Counted from the stretch's first letter, positions 1 to 11,957 are shown. The stretch is 64,000 nt of DNA from Spisula solida (GCA_947247005.1 OX365946.1:50680734-50744733); one strand, 5' to 3'. Notes: generated by a model not told the origin, from the letters alone. Numbers and translations: made by a program.

Positions 1-1230
1 TTGTCGATACTAACAATATTTTTAAAATGCTGCTACATCCTCTTTACACTGTGACAATATTTGAAATAAGATGTACATTAAAAGTGAAATACAGTATTCA
101 ATGTGTTGTATTTTTATGTTGGAAAGTTTGATATATTATTAAATACAATGGAGAAGCCTACAAGGCCAGTACTAACAACATGGGTTGAAACACTTTATAC
201 TGTACTTATATTACGCCACTGTCAAAGTGATCTAGTCAACACATCCATGCAAGCATAGAGGCATTGAGAAGGATGGACTTGCATAATGTATCCCTTAACT
301 GTAGGCAATGGTTATATACCTGTTGGATACCTGTAGGATGATCTTGGGCTCTGTAGTAAGGACATAACGAAACCAGATCCTTAGAATATAGCTTGTAAGG
401 ATTATAGCATTTTTCATGCTGAGAGGTGTGTCCAGCTAATTGCTGTGGGGATGTAACACATAGGAGAATATGAGTACCCCCTGGTGGTGACTGGTCAAAG
501 CCCCTGTTAAAAATAGTATGTTGCTGTACCAGACATTGACAGCAGAACCAGAGGACAACCCCCACTTGCACTGCATGTTACCACTTGGAATACAATACTA
601 ACAGTAACTTTCAAGCAGGATTATATTCTGCAGCGAATGGGGAAAATATGTACAGTCTGACAGGGGCTCGAAACTGGACCCTTTGTTGACATGATGAATG
701 TTCTCCCGACTGAGCAGTCTGGCGGCTTTCTCTCACCTTTTAATAAACAGATTCAGACTGTGACATCTGTTTATCAAGCAATGAATCATATATCATATGT
801 ATATTTACTTTTTAAATCAATGTTGCACATGTCTGTATCTCTGGGTACGCCCGTGCAATCTACTAACTTAAATTTAAACCGTGGGGTGGGTTTAATAGTT
901 TTTTACATAAAATAGTAGTAATATCACTACAGAAATGCATAGTAAGTGCAAATATATTACCAAGTAACTAAGGCCATCGTCAATCAAGGTGTAGATATAC
1001 GATTTTCCAAAAAAAAATCGAACTTTTAACTCAATTTTAAATTTGGCGCTAGCACGACTGTTTACAAGAAAGGTGAAGGTCACTATTATAAATTGTGTTT
1101 TTCTTTAAAATTATACACTATTTTATTTCATAACATGCTTTGTATAATTATGTATACAGATTAGTATAAAGCTTTTGCAACAAACTGGGGAAATAATAAA
1201 AAAAAATATTATTTACCTGTTATTTTATTG
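1..1230. other. AT-rich intergenic DNA
   Basis: I see no supported gene here. Open frames are short, without codon bias or recognisable motifs. The stretch before 1230 has A/T runs only. Confidence 0.5.
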
Positions 1231-1234
1231 ACCA

Positions 1235-1520
1235 ATCGTACGTCTCCATTTTCTTCTCATCATTTAGCTGTCAAAATGGCGAAATGTTGTTTGAGTTGCG
1301 TTTCTACGGCTGATATTTTCAGATGGTGTGTGACTGTAGCGGGCTGTTAGTGAGATTTGACTTCGCAGATTGACAGGAATACAGTTGGTTTATCGAAAGT
1401 ATGTGAACGTTCTAGCCGTTTTTCGTTTATTTCGTAGGAATCGGCCAGGGTACCCGTTTATTATTCAAATGGGCGAGGACGTCGGAATCTACATAGACCA
1501 TTTGGGAGGTGTTTTGGGTG
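1235..1520 (+). promoter_or_regulatory. possible promoter and first exon
   Basis: This segment is richer in CpG than its surroundings. It contains an ATG at 1276 in the context CAAAATGGCG and another at 1469 that opens a 16-codon frame (MGEDVGIYIDHLGGVL) ending at a possible donor, TTGG|GTGAAA, near 1517. No downstream exon was recognised before the AK9 start at 18802. It may be the 5' end of an unidentified gene or chance. Confidence 0.2.
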
Positions 1521-1960
1521 AAACTTTTCGTATTTATTTTGCTATTTGATCGATTTCCATGATATAAAAAGTGTTTTCTGTTAGATTAATGCTTCCGTGA
1601 GGCGACCACAAAGAGATAATTGTGACTTGGTCGTTTCTTGCAGCAGTGTTTTGTTAGTTCAGCATGATGTTTTGCTCTTCATTATGTACCTTTTTTCTCT
1701 CTTATACATACTAATAGGCCTATATAGCCAAATTTGATTTTGTGTCTTGCACCTGTGCAATGACCAGAAAGATTATATTAAGTCAAACAGGGAAGGCAGC
1801 ACTCAACTTAATCAGCCGAGCACAGAAAACATTAAAACACACACAAAACACAGTGCCCAACTGAACCAACCGAGCACAGGAAACAAAAAACACATAAAAA
1901 CACAATGCCCAACTAATTAAGTGCAGATCCGCCCAAGTCCAATCTGTCGAAAAGTAAAAT
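1521..1960. other. non-coding stretch
   Basis: Nothing recognisable. Near 1800-1910 there is a loose two-fold repetition of 'cccaactgaaccaaccgagc'-like text with AACACA runs. Confidence 0.4.
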
Positions 1961-1964
1961 AAAT

Positions 1965-2110
1965 TTCATAAATAAAGTTCGATTTTGGGTCATCTAGGAT
2001 AAAAAACAAGGTCACACTGTCAATTATAAAACTCACATTGTCAATTGACATTTTCCTGAGGGTCGTGGGTTCAAACCCCACTGGAACCATAATTTTTATT
2101 TTTTTAAGTG
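1965..2110 (+). repeat. tRNA-like dispersed repeat, copy A
   Basis: Positions 2048-2091 are identical to 5187-5230. The segment contains GTGGG-TTCAAAC-CCCAC, which is a T-arm with a B box, followed by TGGAACCAT and a T run. It looks like the 3' half of a tRNA used as the end of a SINE. The preceding 'ttgggtcatctaggat...aaggtcaca' text is shared with the 5100-5600 repeat family. Confidence 0.55.
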
Positions 2111-3425
2111 TTTAGGTATTGTTTTGTCTTTCTAGCATATATTTGTACAGTTATATCGAGGGGTTAGAGCCAAATCCTGCTATGTGCTATTTCCTTATGT
2201 TTTCAGCAGAGCAGTTTTTAATAACCATTTGTTAAGATGTGGTTATTGTTAAAGTTAAACTATTAAATTATGTAGACAGTTGAATACTTTAACCCCTAAT
2301 ATGAAATATTTGTGAACATTGTAAGGAATAATGTGATTTAAATGCCAAAATATTTTTGGGTTTTCAAACCCTCACTCAATGATACAATTTGACATTTGCC
2401 AGATCCAAATGTAATACGATATATATATGTGGCAAGCAGCTGATGATAAAATAATGGGAAACCTGTCCACACTATACCACGCTTATTTACACTAGACCGG
2501 TAGGCAAATCCACTTTCCTCCTGATACCAAAACATTTAAAATGTCAAACCATATTATTGTCATATATATGTATATGGAGTTTACGATAAACGTCCATGTG
2601 ATGAAAATTTTAGAAACTTTTTATCATATTCAGTGATGAAATCCTCTGGTATCATATAAATTGATGTTTGTGGACTAACAAAAAACATCAAGAAAATATT
2701 ATATGGTTCATGGTCTGATTAAGCTTAAATGTCAGTGTAAATCAGAATATCATTCAATGCTCAAATTGCTTCCGTAACAGATGTAGCATTTTGGCATATA
2801 AAATGTAAAGGAAATGTGACTTGAAAACATAAAAATTATGCAATTGCGATTGTAAATACACGTATATAGGATAATGACCAATACGGTTATGTACTATAAT
2901 TGCAGTTCACCATGGCCACAAGCTACGAAACCTTTAAAATTAATTACGAAAGTCAGTGTTCACTGTGATATCCATCACTGTATTCATATACAATTAGAAT
3001 TACATGCCGTAATTAATAGTTTTTAATGAATTTATAAATGTCATGTCGTAATTAATACAGTTTTTCATAAATTTATAAATTCATTAAAAACTTTAATATT
3101 TACGGCTTGTAAATTAAAATTTAAAATCTGTTGGTATGTTTGAATTACAAGCAGGTATGAACATTTAAAATATTAACTGGGTAATAAAATACAGAATATG
3201 TTTAAAATGAAAATATGTTTTAGGATTGACACAGCAACTTAGATATGTACTACAGAAATTGAAAACTTCAATATCTTTGAAATGTATGATTTATCTTTTT
3301 TGCTTTCGACAGACAGTTGTAGTGCTGTTTTATCTCTGCCTAATTGGCAAATTACCTCAAGGAGAAGAGATAGGTTTATGCTTGCGTGATACAAGGAATT
3401 CAGACGGGATGTCCTAGTCCAGTCA
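2111..3425. other. AT-rich DNA with a hairpin
   Basis: No gene seen. Two perfect 22 bp inverted arms at 3018-3039 and 3071-3092 (AGTTTTTAATGAATT... and its complement) could form a hairpin with a 31-base loop. It is otherwise AT-rich and featureless. Confidence 0.4.
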
Positions 3426-3429
3426 TTCT

Positions 3430-3525
3430 GACTAGACTTCCTGTGTCCAGACAGAGATTCAAACCTTGAAATTCCAGATTAGTAGTTGAGCGAGCTAAGC
3501 ACTCGACCACCGTTCCACTATGATA
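3430..3525 (-). repeat. tRNA-like SINE or tRNA pseudogene
   Basis: Read on the minus strand this gives a box-A-like GGTGGTCGAGTGCTTAGC followed about 45 bases later by AAGGTTTGAATCTC, a box B. That spacing fits a tRNA-derived head. Pairing is degenerate, so I call it a SINE head or pseudogene and not a functional tRNA. Confidence 0.45.
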
Positions 3526-4980
3526 TATAATATATATCACTTGCAACAACTGGACCACGTGTCATTCCATGTGGTATTTTTTATTGAGATAATACATAAA
3601 GCTATAACAATCTTTTGCATATACAGTAGTGTTGGAAGATATTGTCATAAGAGATGTATATTTTCCTGATACACGTATTTGTCTAAGAGTATAAATGAAT
3701 CAACTTCCAGTTATCGCAATAAGTCATACACGTTGAATTGTATAGTCTACCAATGAATCATACAGTGACAGGAAATCACAAGTGCTTTTACTCACAATAA
3801 GGCACATACTTTGCATTGTATAATATCCCAATAAGTCATACAGTGATTAGGTTTGAACGCTGTGATTGTGGTCATTTCTGTTCTACCTTAGAAAAGTTAA
3901 TTAATAACGCTTGACCACTACTTGATGCCAAGTTAATGCATACTAGCACCTTCCTTAAGTTTGCTTACGTAGTGGCTAAACAGTATTTTAACTGAATGTC
4001 TTAATACAAATTCAAGTGTTTAAAAGTTTTTTTTCTGTTTTTCATGTATTACAATTCTTACTTTATACACCTTTATAATCAAACATTACACAGCTATGTT
4101 AATATCCATCTCGACGAATGAGAATCATTAATTGATTCGTAATAAATAGTTTATTCGTTTAAATAATACATGCACCGTTCCAAAAAATAATTCATATTAG
4201 CTGTTACAAAATTAACAAATTCAAGCACATACACGTTTACTAAGTAAGTTATACTTACTGTTATAATTAAGAATGAGCTAGTTTTATGTTCTTTATTTAA
4301 GATTATTAGAAGAGCTTCTCATTTACAAAAAGATTAAATAAATGAAAGCAATTTAATGTGTTTCTAAACGCACAACATTTAAATTCATAAGGAATACTAG
4401 TAGTCAAAATAATTTTCGCCAAAACTACATTTTTCTCTCTGTATAAGGTATTCCTGTTTCAATCACACATAGCTAAATGTATACAATCCATTTTAGTCAC
4501 ACTTTGACATCTTATTCGAGAGAAGCTGCTATTATTATACAGCAATATAAACAACAACTGTGGTTTGACATTTAACTTACAGCGATGAAATTGTATGTAC
4601 TACAGACCAGCACCCGGTGCCTTGTTGTTGACTTATATAAATTGACAAATCAAGGCTGATGTCATTTAACCAAAATGTCATTGTTTTATATGGAACAGTT
4701 GAGCGGGACAAATATTATATTAAGACACACAAATGTTATTGGTAGAGATTGATATACAGATTTGATTCATTCTAACAGATGTTAATGGTACATCTACGAA
4801 AATATTAAGAGGCCATTGATTTAAAACTGGTTTTGCCTCCAGTCAGTTCTGTAGATACACGATAGCTCAAAATGACTATTATCAATATTTAATTAATTAA
4901 GTTCGATATTTTGAAATAATTTTGAGAATAAATAACAATGGTGATACGGAACTCATTTAACTAAAAAAGTCAATTTGGCC
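3526..4980. other. AT-rich intergenic DNA
   Basis: No supported coding frame, RNA or repeat was found in this stretch. Confidence 0.4.
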
Positions 4981-5029
4981 AAGTTTATCAGATAGAAGGT
5001 TTTGGCTGTAACCCCTCGATATGGAGGAA

Positions 5030-5600
5030 CATATTTTTTCAAAAATATTTTGTTTAAAGTCACCAAAGGTTTCACTTTCAACTTAATCTTTATGAAACTT
5101 TGTCACGATGATCATGTCAACAAAATCTAGGTCAAGTTCGATTTTTTCGGTCATGTAGGGTCAAAAACAAGGTCACAGTGCAATTTACATTTTCCTGAGG
5201 GTCGTGGGTTCAAACCCCACTGGAACCATATTTTTTTTTTTAGCTCACCTGTCACAAAGTGACAGAGTGAGCTTTTGTGATCACTATTCGTCCGTCCGTC
5301 CGTCAACAATTGGCTTGTGTAGACACTAGAGGTCACAATTTTAGCCTAATCTTTATGAAACTTGGTCACAATGATCATCCCAACAAAATCTAGGCGAAGT
5401 TTGATATTGGATCATCTGGGGTCAAAAACTAGGTCACTAGGTGAAATCATAGAAAAACCTTGTGGAGTCACTAGAGGTCACAATTTTGACTTAATCTTTA
5501 TGAAACTTGGTCACAATGATCATCTCAACAAACCTAGGTCAAGTTAGATATTGGGTCATCCGGGGTCAAAAATAAGGTCACCAGGTCAAATCATAGAATG
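5030..5600 (+). repeat. composite dispersed repeat (bivalve type)
   Basis: It begins with 'aatctttatgaaactttgtcacgatgatcat'-type text. It includes the tRNA 3'-half at 5187-5230 (copy B) and then 'TAGCTCACCTGTCACAAAG' followed by CGTCCGTCCGTCCGTC. Two imperfect copies of a roughly 140 bp module follow (about 5331-5470 and 5473-5600), each with a 'cacaattttgacttaatc'-like segment, 'ggtcacaatgatcat' and 'ggtcatc.ggggtcaaaaa'. Repeats of this look are common in bivalve genomes. I see no coding capacity. Confidence 0.65.
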
Positions 5601-5972
5601 GTGGGTTCAAGTTTTATATTAGCATTTATGTCCATTATCTATTGTAATGTGAAAAACATTCATCTGTGTTTTTGTTATTGTACCGTTTTGACCGATAAAA
5701 TAAACAAATTTGATCGGGCGATAAATGAGCATGAATATTCAAGGGTTCCTGGTCAAAAGTTATCTACAATACTATTATGTTTGCTAAACAAGTTAACGAA
5801 AACACGTGAAGAAAAATGAGATCCAGGTTTGTTAGCACAATTGACTTGTCAATATTGAATATCCGTGTTTATCTGTTGTCCAATCAGAGTTGTTACCTTA
5901 ACTAATCAAAACATCCTTACGGTACAATAATGAAAATGCACCGGGATTAATTAGTGACAGGTCAAATGACTT
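5601..5972. other. non-coding stretch
   Basis: Short open frames only; none carries recognisable features. Confidence 0.35.
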
Positions 5973-6149
5973 GGTATGAATCCCGATACACCGCTTCTGA
6001 GTTCCGTGAGAGAAACCAATGTAACGCTCAGACGGAACTCGGATGTCATGTATCCTGAGTGTTACATTGGTTTTCAGTTCCGTCAAAGCTATATGAAAAT
6101 AGAACAATTCTCTCACGGAACTGAAAAGCAGTGTATCGGGAGTCATACC
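5973..6149. mobile_element. 177 bp foldback MITE
   Basis: The ends are inverted repeats of about 36 bp: GGTATGAATCCCGATACACC at the left against the complement of GTGTATCGGGAGTCATACC at the right, both continuing into AGTTCCGTGAGAGAA. Inside is a second inverted pair, ACCAATGTAAC (6015 region) and GTTACATTGGT (6060 region). Almost the whole element can fold on itself and has no coding capacity. The superfamily cannot be decided from the sequence. Confidence 0.65.
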
Positions 6150-6340
6150 GTGTAAATAGATCTAGACAATATATCTGAGATTTTAATGTAAATAGGAAAA
6201 CCCTGTGCTAGACTCAAAAGGGGGAAATGATAGATGCATCTTCGCAAATAAACAGACAGAACAGCTTGAAATTGAAAGCCGCTCATAGTGTGGATCCTAA
6301 GTAACACCGAGGTGCAAAGATTTCCCAGAGTCCTGTTTAA

Positions 6341-6370
6341 CGCATGCGCAGTTAATAAGCGGAAGTAGGA
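6341..6370. promoter_or_regulatory. NRF1-like and ETS-like motif pair
   Basis: CGCATGCGCA (6341-6350) resembles an NRF1 site and GCGGAAGTAGG (6359-6369) an ETS site. The pair is typical of TATA-less animal promoters. No coding exon was found next to it, so this is only a motif observation. Confidence 0.2.
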
Positions 6371-7365
6371 TGAAAGTTAAATGTTTATCGCAAACGACAA
6401 ACGATAATAAGTTCTCACAACTAAGTTAAGTGTGTTATATAACTTCCAGTTGCCTGAACAAAGTGATCTGATTATTAAGTAGAGTGATTTTAATTACATA
6501 ATTAAACAAAAATGACTGAAGCGTACAATTTGAAATTTAATCAAATAAATTTGTGCAGCATTATTGTGTCATACTACCAAGCTTAAGTGTATCATTACGT
6601 ATAATTAACTGAAAATTTATGGTCAGTGATATCAAATGGAACACAGAGACCAGTAAGTCAACTATAAGGTAGATATTGCCTATTTCATATCACTGTGTTA
6701 TTAGAACTTAGGATTATAGACAATTTTATAACATGACATAAGTTACAACTATCGATACACAGGCTAACCTGTATTTAAAGATGTTAATCAAGGAATAAAT
6801 TATTAACAGTATAGTCCAGTTAGGATATTGTGACAATGATGTTGCAGTTTATGTGTACGCATTAAACCACAACCATTGTCTAAACAGGTAGAGTGAAATT
6901 TAGTATGTTAGTTTGGCGTAGTAGGGGGAGATTCTTGACCGTTCGCACAAGAATTCGATACTTCTGGTGAATTGCCGTCTATCTCCAGTGCTGAAGGCTA
7001 CAGAATGTAAATATTTCTAATAATTACACATGTATATAATGATTGTTTAATCCGATCAATTGTCATAATAGTATCTAGCGTAAAAAATTCTGTTGTGCCA
7101 ATGATTAACGGGACTAAAACCATGCATAAACAGTACGGAATGATTTAGACGCGGTTAACACCGTTTTTGTTTATGCGCACTACAGGGCATAGCACGAAAA
7201 AGCACGCATTATCCCTTCATAATTGCAAATTCATTAATGTTGTAACTATGACATGTTACTCGAAATATCTAGACCACATACTTTATTTGCATTCGAAATA
7301 TTGTGTAATTAATGTAATATATTAATATGATGCAGTCTATTTGTTTTTATTATGTCTTCATTAAA
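6371..7365. other. non-coding stretch
   Basis: No gene or repeat recognised. Confidence 0.35.
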
Positions 7366-7372
7366 TACCTAC

Positions 7373-7432
7373 CACTACAGCCATTGTATCCGGGAAACGA
7401 ACAGAAACTTCACCACGTCTAGTTGGAGTCAG
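7373..7432 (-). CDS. possible 3' exon of the unrecognised minus-strand gene
   Basis: A 60 bp open segment on the minus strand is bounded by an acceptor (TTTTGTTGCAG|CTG) and a donor (GTG|GTAGGT). It keeps phase 0 with the donor CAG|GTATAT at 7733 of the main exon, 300 bases away. It would encode 20 residues starting LTPTRRGEVSVRF. Only splice signals and phase support it. Confidence 0.3.
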
Positions 7433-7732
7433 CTGCAACAAAATGTTACTGTTGTAAGAATCATAATATATTATGAAATTCTCTGACGGTATAACAGCTA
7501 CATGTATAATTGTATTATTTGGCAAGTTATAATGTACATTAACGCTCTTTATCCATATCAGTACAGAAACAAAGAGGTGGAGCGTAATGTACAATGCTAT
7601 CGCTTGTTACGTTTATATATATATTTTTGAAATAAAACTGATGATATATATTAGTTTATTGTATGTAATTAATGTGAATTAAATGTGTTATTATGAGCAA
7701 AAGCGTTTTTTATAACAACCAACAAAATATAC

Positions 7733-8976
7733 CTGATGAAGTTTCATTGTACTAGGAATGGGGCTCAATCCAGTAGGCAGTGACTTCTCCAGAGAATCTA
7801 TCGATGCTTCGTCTACAAGAAACAGCTTGATGGAACTGGTTGGCTGAACTTCATCAACTAAATCTGCTGCGCACGTAATATCGCGCCCCTTTACGTTGAC
7901 CAGGTTATCAGCAGCTCGCTTGATTGCCGCTCCAATCCCATCTGCGGCCCCCTTTTCATGAGATGCTTCCAGGAAGGTCCATGTTGAGTACTTGAAACCA
8001 TATGCATACACTTTGTTGTTCCACATGTAAAAATCTAACTTATTACTATACTGAGTCGTAGGCCCGTCTGTTAGGAAGTGTATTGCGCATAATGGTTTGA
8101 TTGTTTTGGTGTACTTTATAACTGGTTTGAGGTCGTCGGACAAGAGTCTCACTTGTTTCTTCTGACCTTTCCTGGTAGTAGTCGCCTGCTTATCGGGTTT
8201 GAGACGTGAATTGTCATCCCTTTCTAAGAACACTTTGACCTTTTCCTTAACATCTAATTTCCTAATTGAAGTTGTGCGTATTGTTCTACCTTTCATATCT
8301 CTTCTTGACTTCCCAAATACAGTGCGACAGTATGCTCCCAGGCCGTACCTCGTCAGTATACGTTTACTACATATGATTTCAGCTACCTTTTGTCGATCTG
8401 TTGGTCGGTTTGTTCTCTTATACCACTTTCTTATACTCAGTATCATCATTTGATACAGCTTGTATGACTTGCCGCTGAATTTTTCAGGATTTTCTGATAC
8501 CTCGGTCTTGGTAAATTTTGCTTTTAATATATGAAATCTCTTCTTGTATCTTTCCATTAATCTTTCCTTGGTCATCAGTTTAATTTTGAGCTTCTTGTTC
8601 GAACGGTAGTAGGCAGCTCTCTCTTTATTGTGTCTTTGTCTGTGGGCTTTTCTCATTGACTCTGCTCGATAGTTAGGCTGTCGTGGAACCTCTATATCCT
8701 GTTCCTCATTTCTGGCAGGTGACATGGACGGCGTATCACACACCAGAAAACTTGCCATCTTCTTCTTTTCACGTGATGAGCGCTTAGTTTTCACCCATTT
8801 TTTCTGCATTTTCTTTTCTCACGCTCTGACAGCTCATTAATTGGCTTTATTTCTCCTTTTTCTTTTCGTCGCTGCCACCTCTCTCTTTCGGCAGCCTTGT
8901 ACTGATCATGTGATTCAGCATTTTGCCTTTTCCTTCTCCGATATTCTGCCATCCGTTCTCTGGCAGACTTTGTCAT
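7733..8976 (-). pseudogene. unrecognised basic protein, probably transposon-related, frameshifted
   Basis: Two overlapping minus-strand frames, 8976-8791 (61 codons) and 8809-7733, read as one protein of about 410 residues if one base in the six-A run near 8801-8806 is discounted. The N-terminal part is very rich in Lys, Arg and Glu (RERMAEYRRRKRQ) and probably coiled coil or DNA-binding. The C-terminal part has the conserved-looking blocks HFLTDGPTTQYSNK and EASHEKGAADGIGAAIKR. Similar D-G-x-x-x-Q and H-x-K-G blocks occur in large families of uncharacterised invertebrate proteins, which I infer to be transposase-like. The frame runs on to a stop at 7691, but a donor (CAG|GTATAT) at 7732 suggests the exon ends at 7733. 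I do not recognise a named family. Confidence 0.5.
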
Positions 8977-9166
8977 TTGTTTAGGTTTAGTTTCAGGAGT
9001 TTTATCTGATCGTTGAGTATGAAGATTTGGTCGTGAGTGTCACAAACACAAGTTTCCCAACCTGTAATCTGTAAATGTCTCGGGATGCTTAAAAGAAATG
9101 ATAAGGACTTTTGTTTCTCACTCAATTGTACATGTATATCCTTTTCCTGAAGTTGTTGTTTAGCAG
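8974..9166 (-). CDS. possible second exon of the minus-strand gene
   Basis: On the minus strand a good acceptor (TTTTTGTTTTAG|CTGCTAAAC) opens a frame of about 63 codons in phase with the candidate first exon at 9588-9510. The frame closes at a TGA that overlaps the ATG of the next frame (ATGACAAAG at 8976), so the join to the main exon needs a further short intron or is broken. The encoded segment contains LSFLLSIPRHLQITGWETC. Function unknown. Confidence 0.35.
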
Positions 9167-9273
9167 CTAAAACAAAAACATTATTTAATTTTAATTATTA
9201 TCTATTAATTATCTATTAGTATCTATTATTTATTGTGATAAATTAAACATTTGCGCTTTTATTACTTCTAAAT

Positions 9274-9331
9274 GTCAACACCGTTACGATTAAGTCCGCA
9301 CCGTTACGAAATATATCGTAACGGTGTTGAC
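9274..9331. repeat. 16 bp perfect inverted repeat GTCAACACCGTTACGA
   Basis: GTCAACACCGTTACGA at 9274-9289 is perfectly complementary to TCGTAACGGTGTTGAC at 9316-9331. A partial third copy (CGCACCGTTACGAAA) lies between them, and a near copy of the right arm, CGAAACGGTGTTGACTATA, at 9649-9667. These may be termini of a small inverted-repeat element (9274-9331 or 9274-9663). Confidence 0.5.
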
Positions 9332-9509
9332 TATTAAACACATATTGCTAAATATCATGCTATCAAACTGGCATACGTGTAAGCAAACATGTGTTGACAC
9401 GTCTAGACCAGCCTCTGTTATTAACTGCTTTACTTTTTTCTAAATTTGTAATTGAAAATAGTTGCCAAGTTGACTACGTAATTGTATACGCAGGTAATAA
9501 CAAACTTAC

Positions 9510-9588
9510 CAACAAGTTTTTCTTCAGCCTTCAGGAACATGCTCCTTCTGCCATCTTGATTCATATTTTCGCGCTTAAAACTGTCCAT
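9510..9588 (-). CDS. candidate first exon of the minus-strand gene
   Basis: The ATG at 9588 opens a 26-codon frame (MDSFKRENMNQDGRRS...) ending at a strong donor, GTTG|GTAAGT, in phase 1. That matches the acceptor at 9166 to complete an Ala codon. The charged composition resembles the N-terminal part of the downstream frame. Splice signals and phase are the only evidence. Confidence 0.35.
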
Positions 9589-9829
9589 TACGTCATCAAT
9601 TGTTGTGCTAACAAGTTGCGTAATCGAAAATTTTACGAATTTAGTCACCGAAACGGTGTTGACTATAAAACAGCGGGACACTAATGTTAATCACCGACAA
9701 ATTGCGGTAACGGCATCGGGAAAGATCAAACTGTTATTTTTTATCATTATAAAGGTTCACATTAGTCAGTAAATTACAACTTGTGACTTAGGAGTTGTGA
9801 CCAAACAAACTATAAATATATTTGTATGC

Positions 9830-10362
9830 TTTATCTTTCTTTACGTCCAACAATAACGTGGATAAAAATGGATGATTCGTGAATCGGATTTTTATATTTA
9901 ACAAGACAGGTAAGTCAGTTTAAGTTGCATTATTAAAATAAAAACGAATTTACTATCATTCTTCTACATAAGAGTTAGGTTTAAAATTCTTCTTTGTCGA
10001 TATGTTATTGCATACAAAGTTAGTGTTGACGTTGCTATAATATATTTCCCACGTTTAGATAGATTATAGTTGTATAATTTTAGCGTCACTATCGTGACGA
10101 AACTTTTGGTTAAGAGAGGTGAATCGAATGGCCAGTGTAATTAAAATGTTTGTTTGTGTTTGCAGGTGGAGATAAAATGAAAATCTGCTTTTATTGTCAT
10201 GGAATCCTCAAAATATCTCTTGTGGAATATTGCATAAAAGCTGTGAAGAACACCACTACTGCAGTGGACAGAAATGCATATACTTACAATAAACCCGCTC
10301 AAGTTGAGCATAAATATCAATGTCTCGTTATAAACCTATATATACTCAAATGGACGTTATAG
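9830..10362 (+). ncRNA. possible spliced transcript divergent from the minus-strand gene
   Basis: A near-consensus donor, ACAAGACAG|GTAAGT (GT at 9910), is followed by an acceptor GTGTTTGCAG|GTGGAG ending at 10165. The second segment has an ATG at 10177 with a 61-codon frame of unremarkable composition. It could be a divergent non-coding RNA or a chance pair of splice signals. Confidence 0.15.
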
Positions 10363-10700
10363 TTGATATAGTCGAAAGAGAAATACAAACCGATCTGGAC
10401 TGAGTGGCACAAAATAGGAAAGTTTATAATATAGGATCCCTAAGACCCTGTACCATGCTAGAGTTCAACTTTGATGATATACATGTACTCCAATTGATTT
10501 TGAGATGTTGGAAAGGCATGTGTTTAATTCCAAAAAGTGTGACATGTTGTTAGTCGGTTTTGTTATGGTGAGCCACTTTAGTACAAGTTCATGTATATGT
10601 TGCTCTAATAATTTTGACATGTTGGTCTAATGCTTCATTTATTCGTATAGTAACCCACTAATATGGTTATAACGTCAAGTGTATTTCTGCATGTCAATTA
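10363..10700. other. non-coding stretch
   Basis: Nothing recognisable between the possible transcript and the ACTTGTG array. Confidence 0.35.
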
Positions 10701-10703
10701 AGA

Positions 10704-10916
10704 TTTCGATTTGTGACTTGTGACTTATGACTTGTAACTTTTGACTTGTAACTTGTGACTTATGACTTGTGGCGTGTAACTTGTGACTTGTAATTTGTGA
10801 CTTGTGACTAGTGACTTGTAACTTGTGACTTGTGACTAGTGACTTGTGACTTGTAACTTGTGACTTGTGACTTATAACTTGAAACTTGAAACTTGTAACT
10901 TGTGACTTATGACGTG
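10704..10916 (+). repeat. ACTTGTG-type short tandem repeat
   Basis: About 200 bp of interspersed 7-10 bp units GTGACTT / GTAACTT / TATGACTT. The open frame across it on the minus strand (SHKSQVTSHK) is a repeat artefact. Confidence 0.85.
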
Positions 10917-11955
10917 AAAATGTGAAATACACACTATCTTTGATAAACTTATAGACAGCAAAATGTATTATAACAAGTGTTGTTATTATAAATGTTGTAA
11001 TTAAATATGACAGAGTTTGTTATCCGTCGTTTGTTATCAATAGCCCAAATCATGGAATGATATTAAATCATGAAATTGAGAGTGTTTTTGGTCTTAATTG
11101 CTTTATTTTGTATACGAAGCTAACACAAATACAGTATTATGTTGTAAAGGATGAACGGTAGACAAACACACATTTGCAAATGACAACTTTGAGTCTGCTG
11201 CATTACATGTATTTCAAAACATGACAGAATAGCGTATTATTTTTTATAGACGTTTGACTATGAAATCAAACCTATACGGATAATATAAAGCTATCTAGAA
11301 AAGCTTAGTTCATAGGCGCCATAAATAACAATGTATTGATATCCACAACTTGGAATTTGTTTGCAAAACCTAAAATGTTCTACTTCACCATTATGGTACA
11401 ACACAATCACATACAAAATCTTTTCTAGCCCATAGTGTCACACAATTGCCGAATTTACATTTGAGCCGGTTGCTTTGCTGGATATAAAGACAATGCAGGT
11501 AAATAGGTATGCACCGCGACATCATTTGTGGAACCAAACGCACCGAACATACACACACAGCACGGACATTCCAGTTTCTTCACCTGGAAAAATGTAGAAG
11601 AACATATAATTATTATTACTTTAACAAAACTTAAAATCTATATGTATAATCCGAACTATCTGTCTCAAATGAGACGCACAAATTATAGCGAAAAGGAAGC
11701 AAACCATTATACTATGTATGCACATTTACACGTATAATACCATGTGACATTATGCTATTACATGAACGGTATTCTAGTTAATGGTGTTAACAATTCAGAA
11801 TAACGGTTCGATGCCTTCAACAATGACGATTTCAATCAAACAAAACTAATACCGACTTACCTGACTCACTATAGACTATTATCAGGTAATTCCGATTCAG
11901 ACAGCATCCTACACCATCCATGATACCCAAGGAAGTGCGCGCAGATTTATTTGTA
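10917..11955. other. non-coding stretch
   Basis: No gene recognised. It lies between oppositely oriented copies of the ACTTGTG repeat. Confidence 0.35.
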
Positions 11956-11957
11956 GA

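Noticed and set aside
8199..8453. 84-codon plus-strand frame
   Set aside because: Antisense to the better supported minus-strand protein.
10675..10932. 85-codon minus-strand frame (SHKSQVTSHK)
   Set aside because: A simple-repeat translation with no independent evidence.
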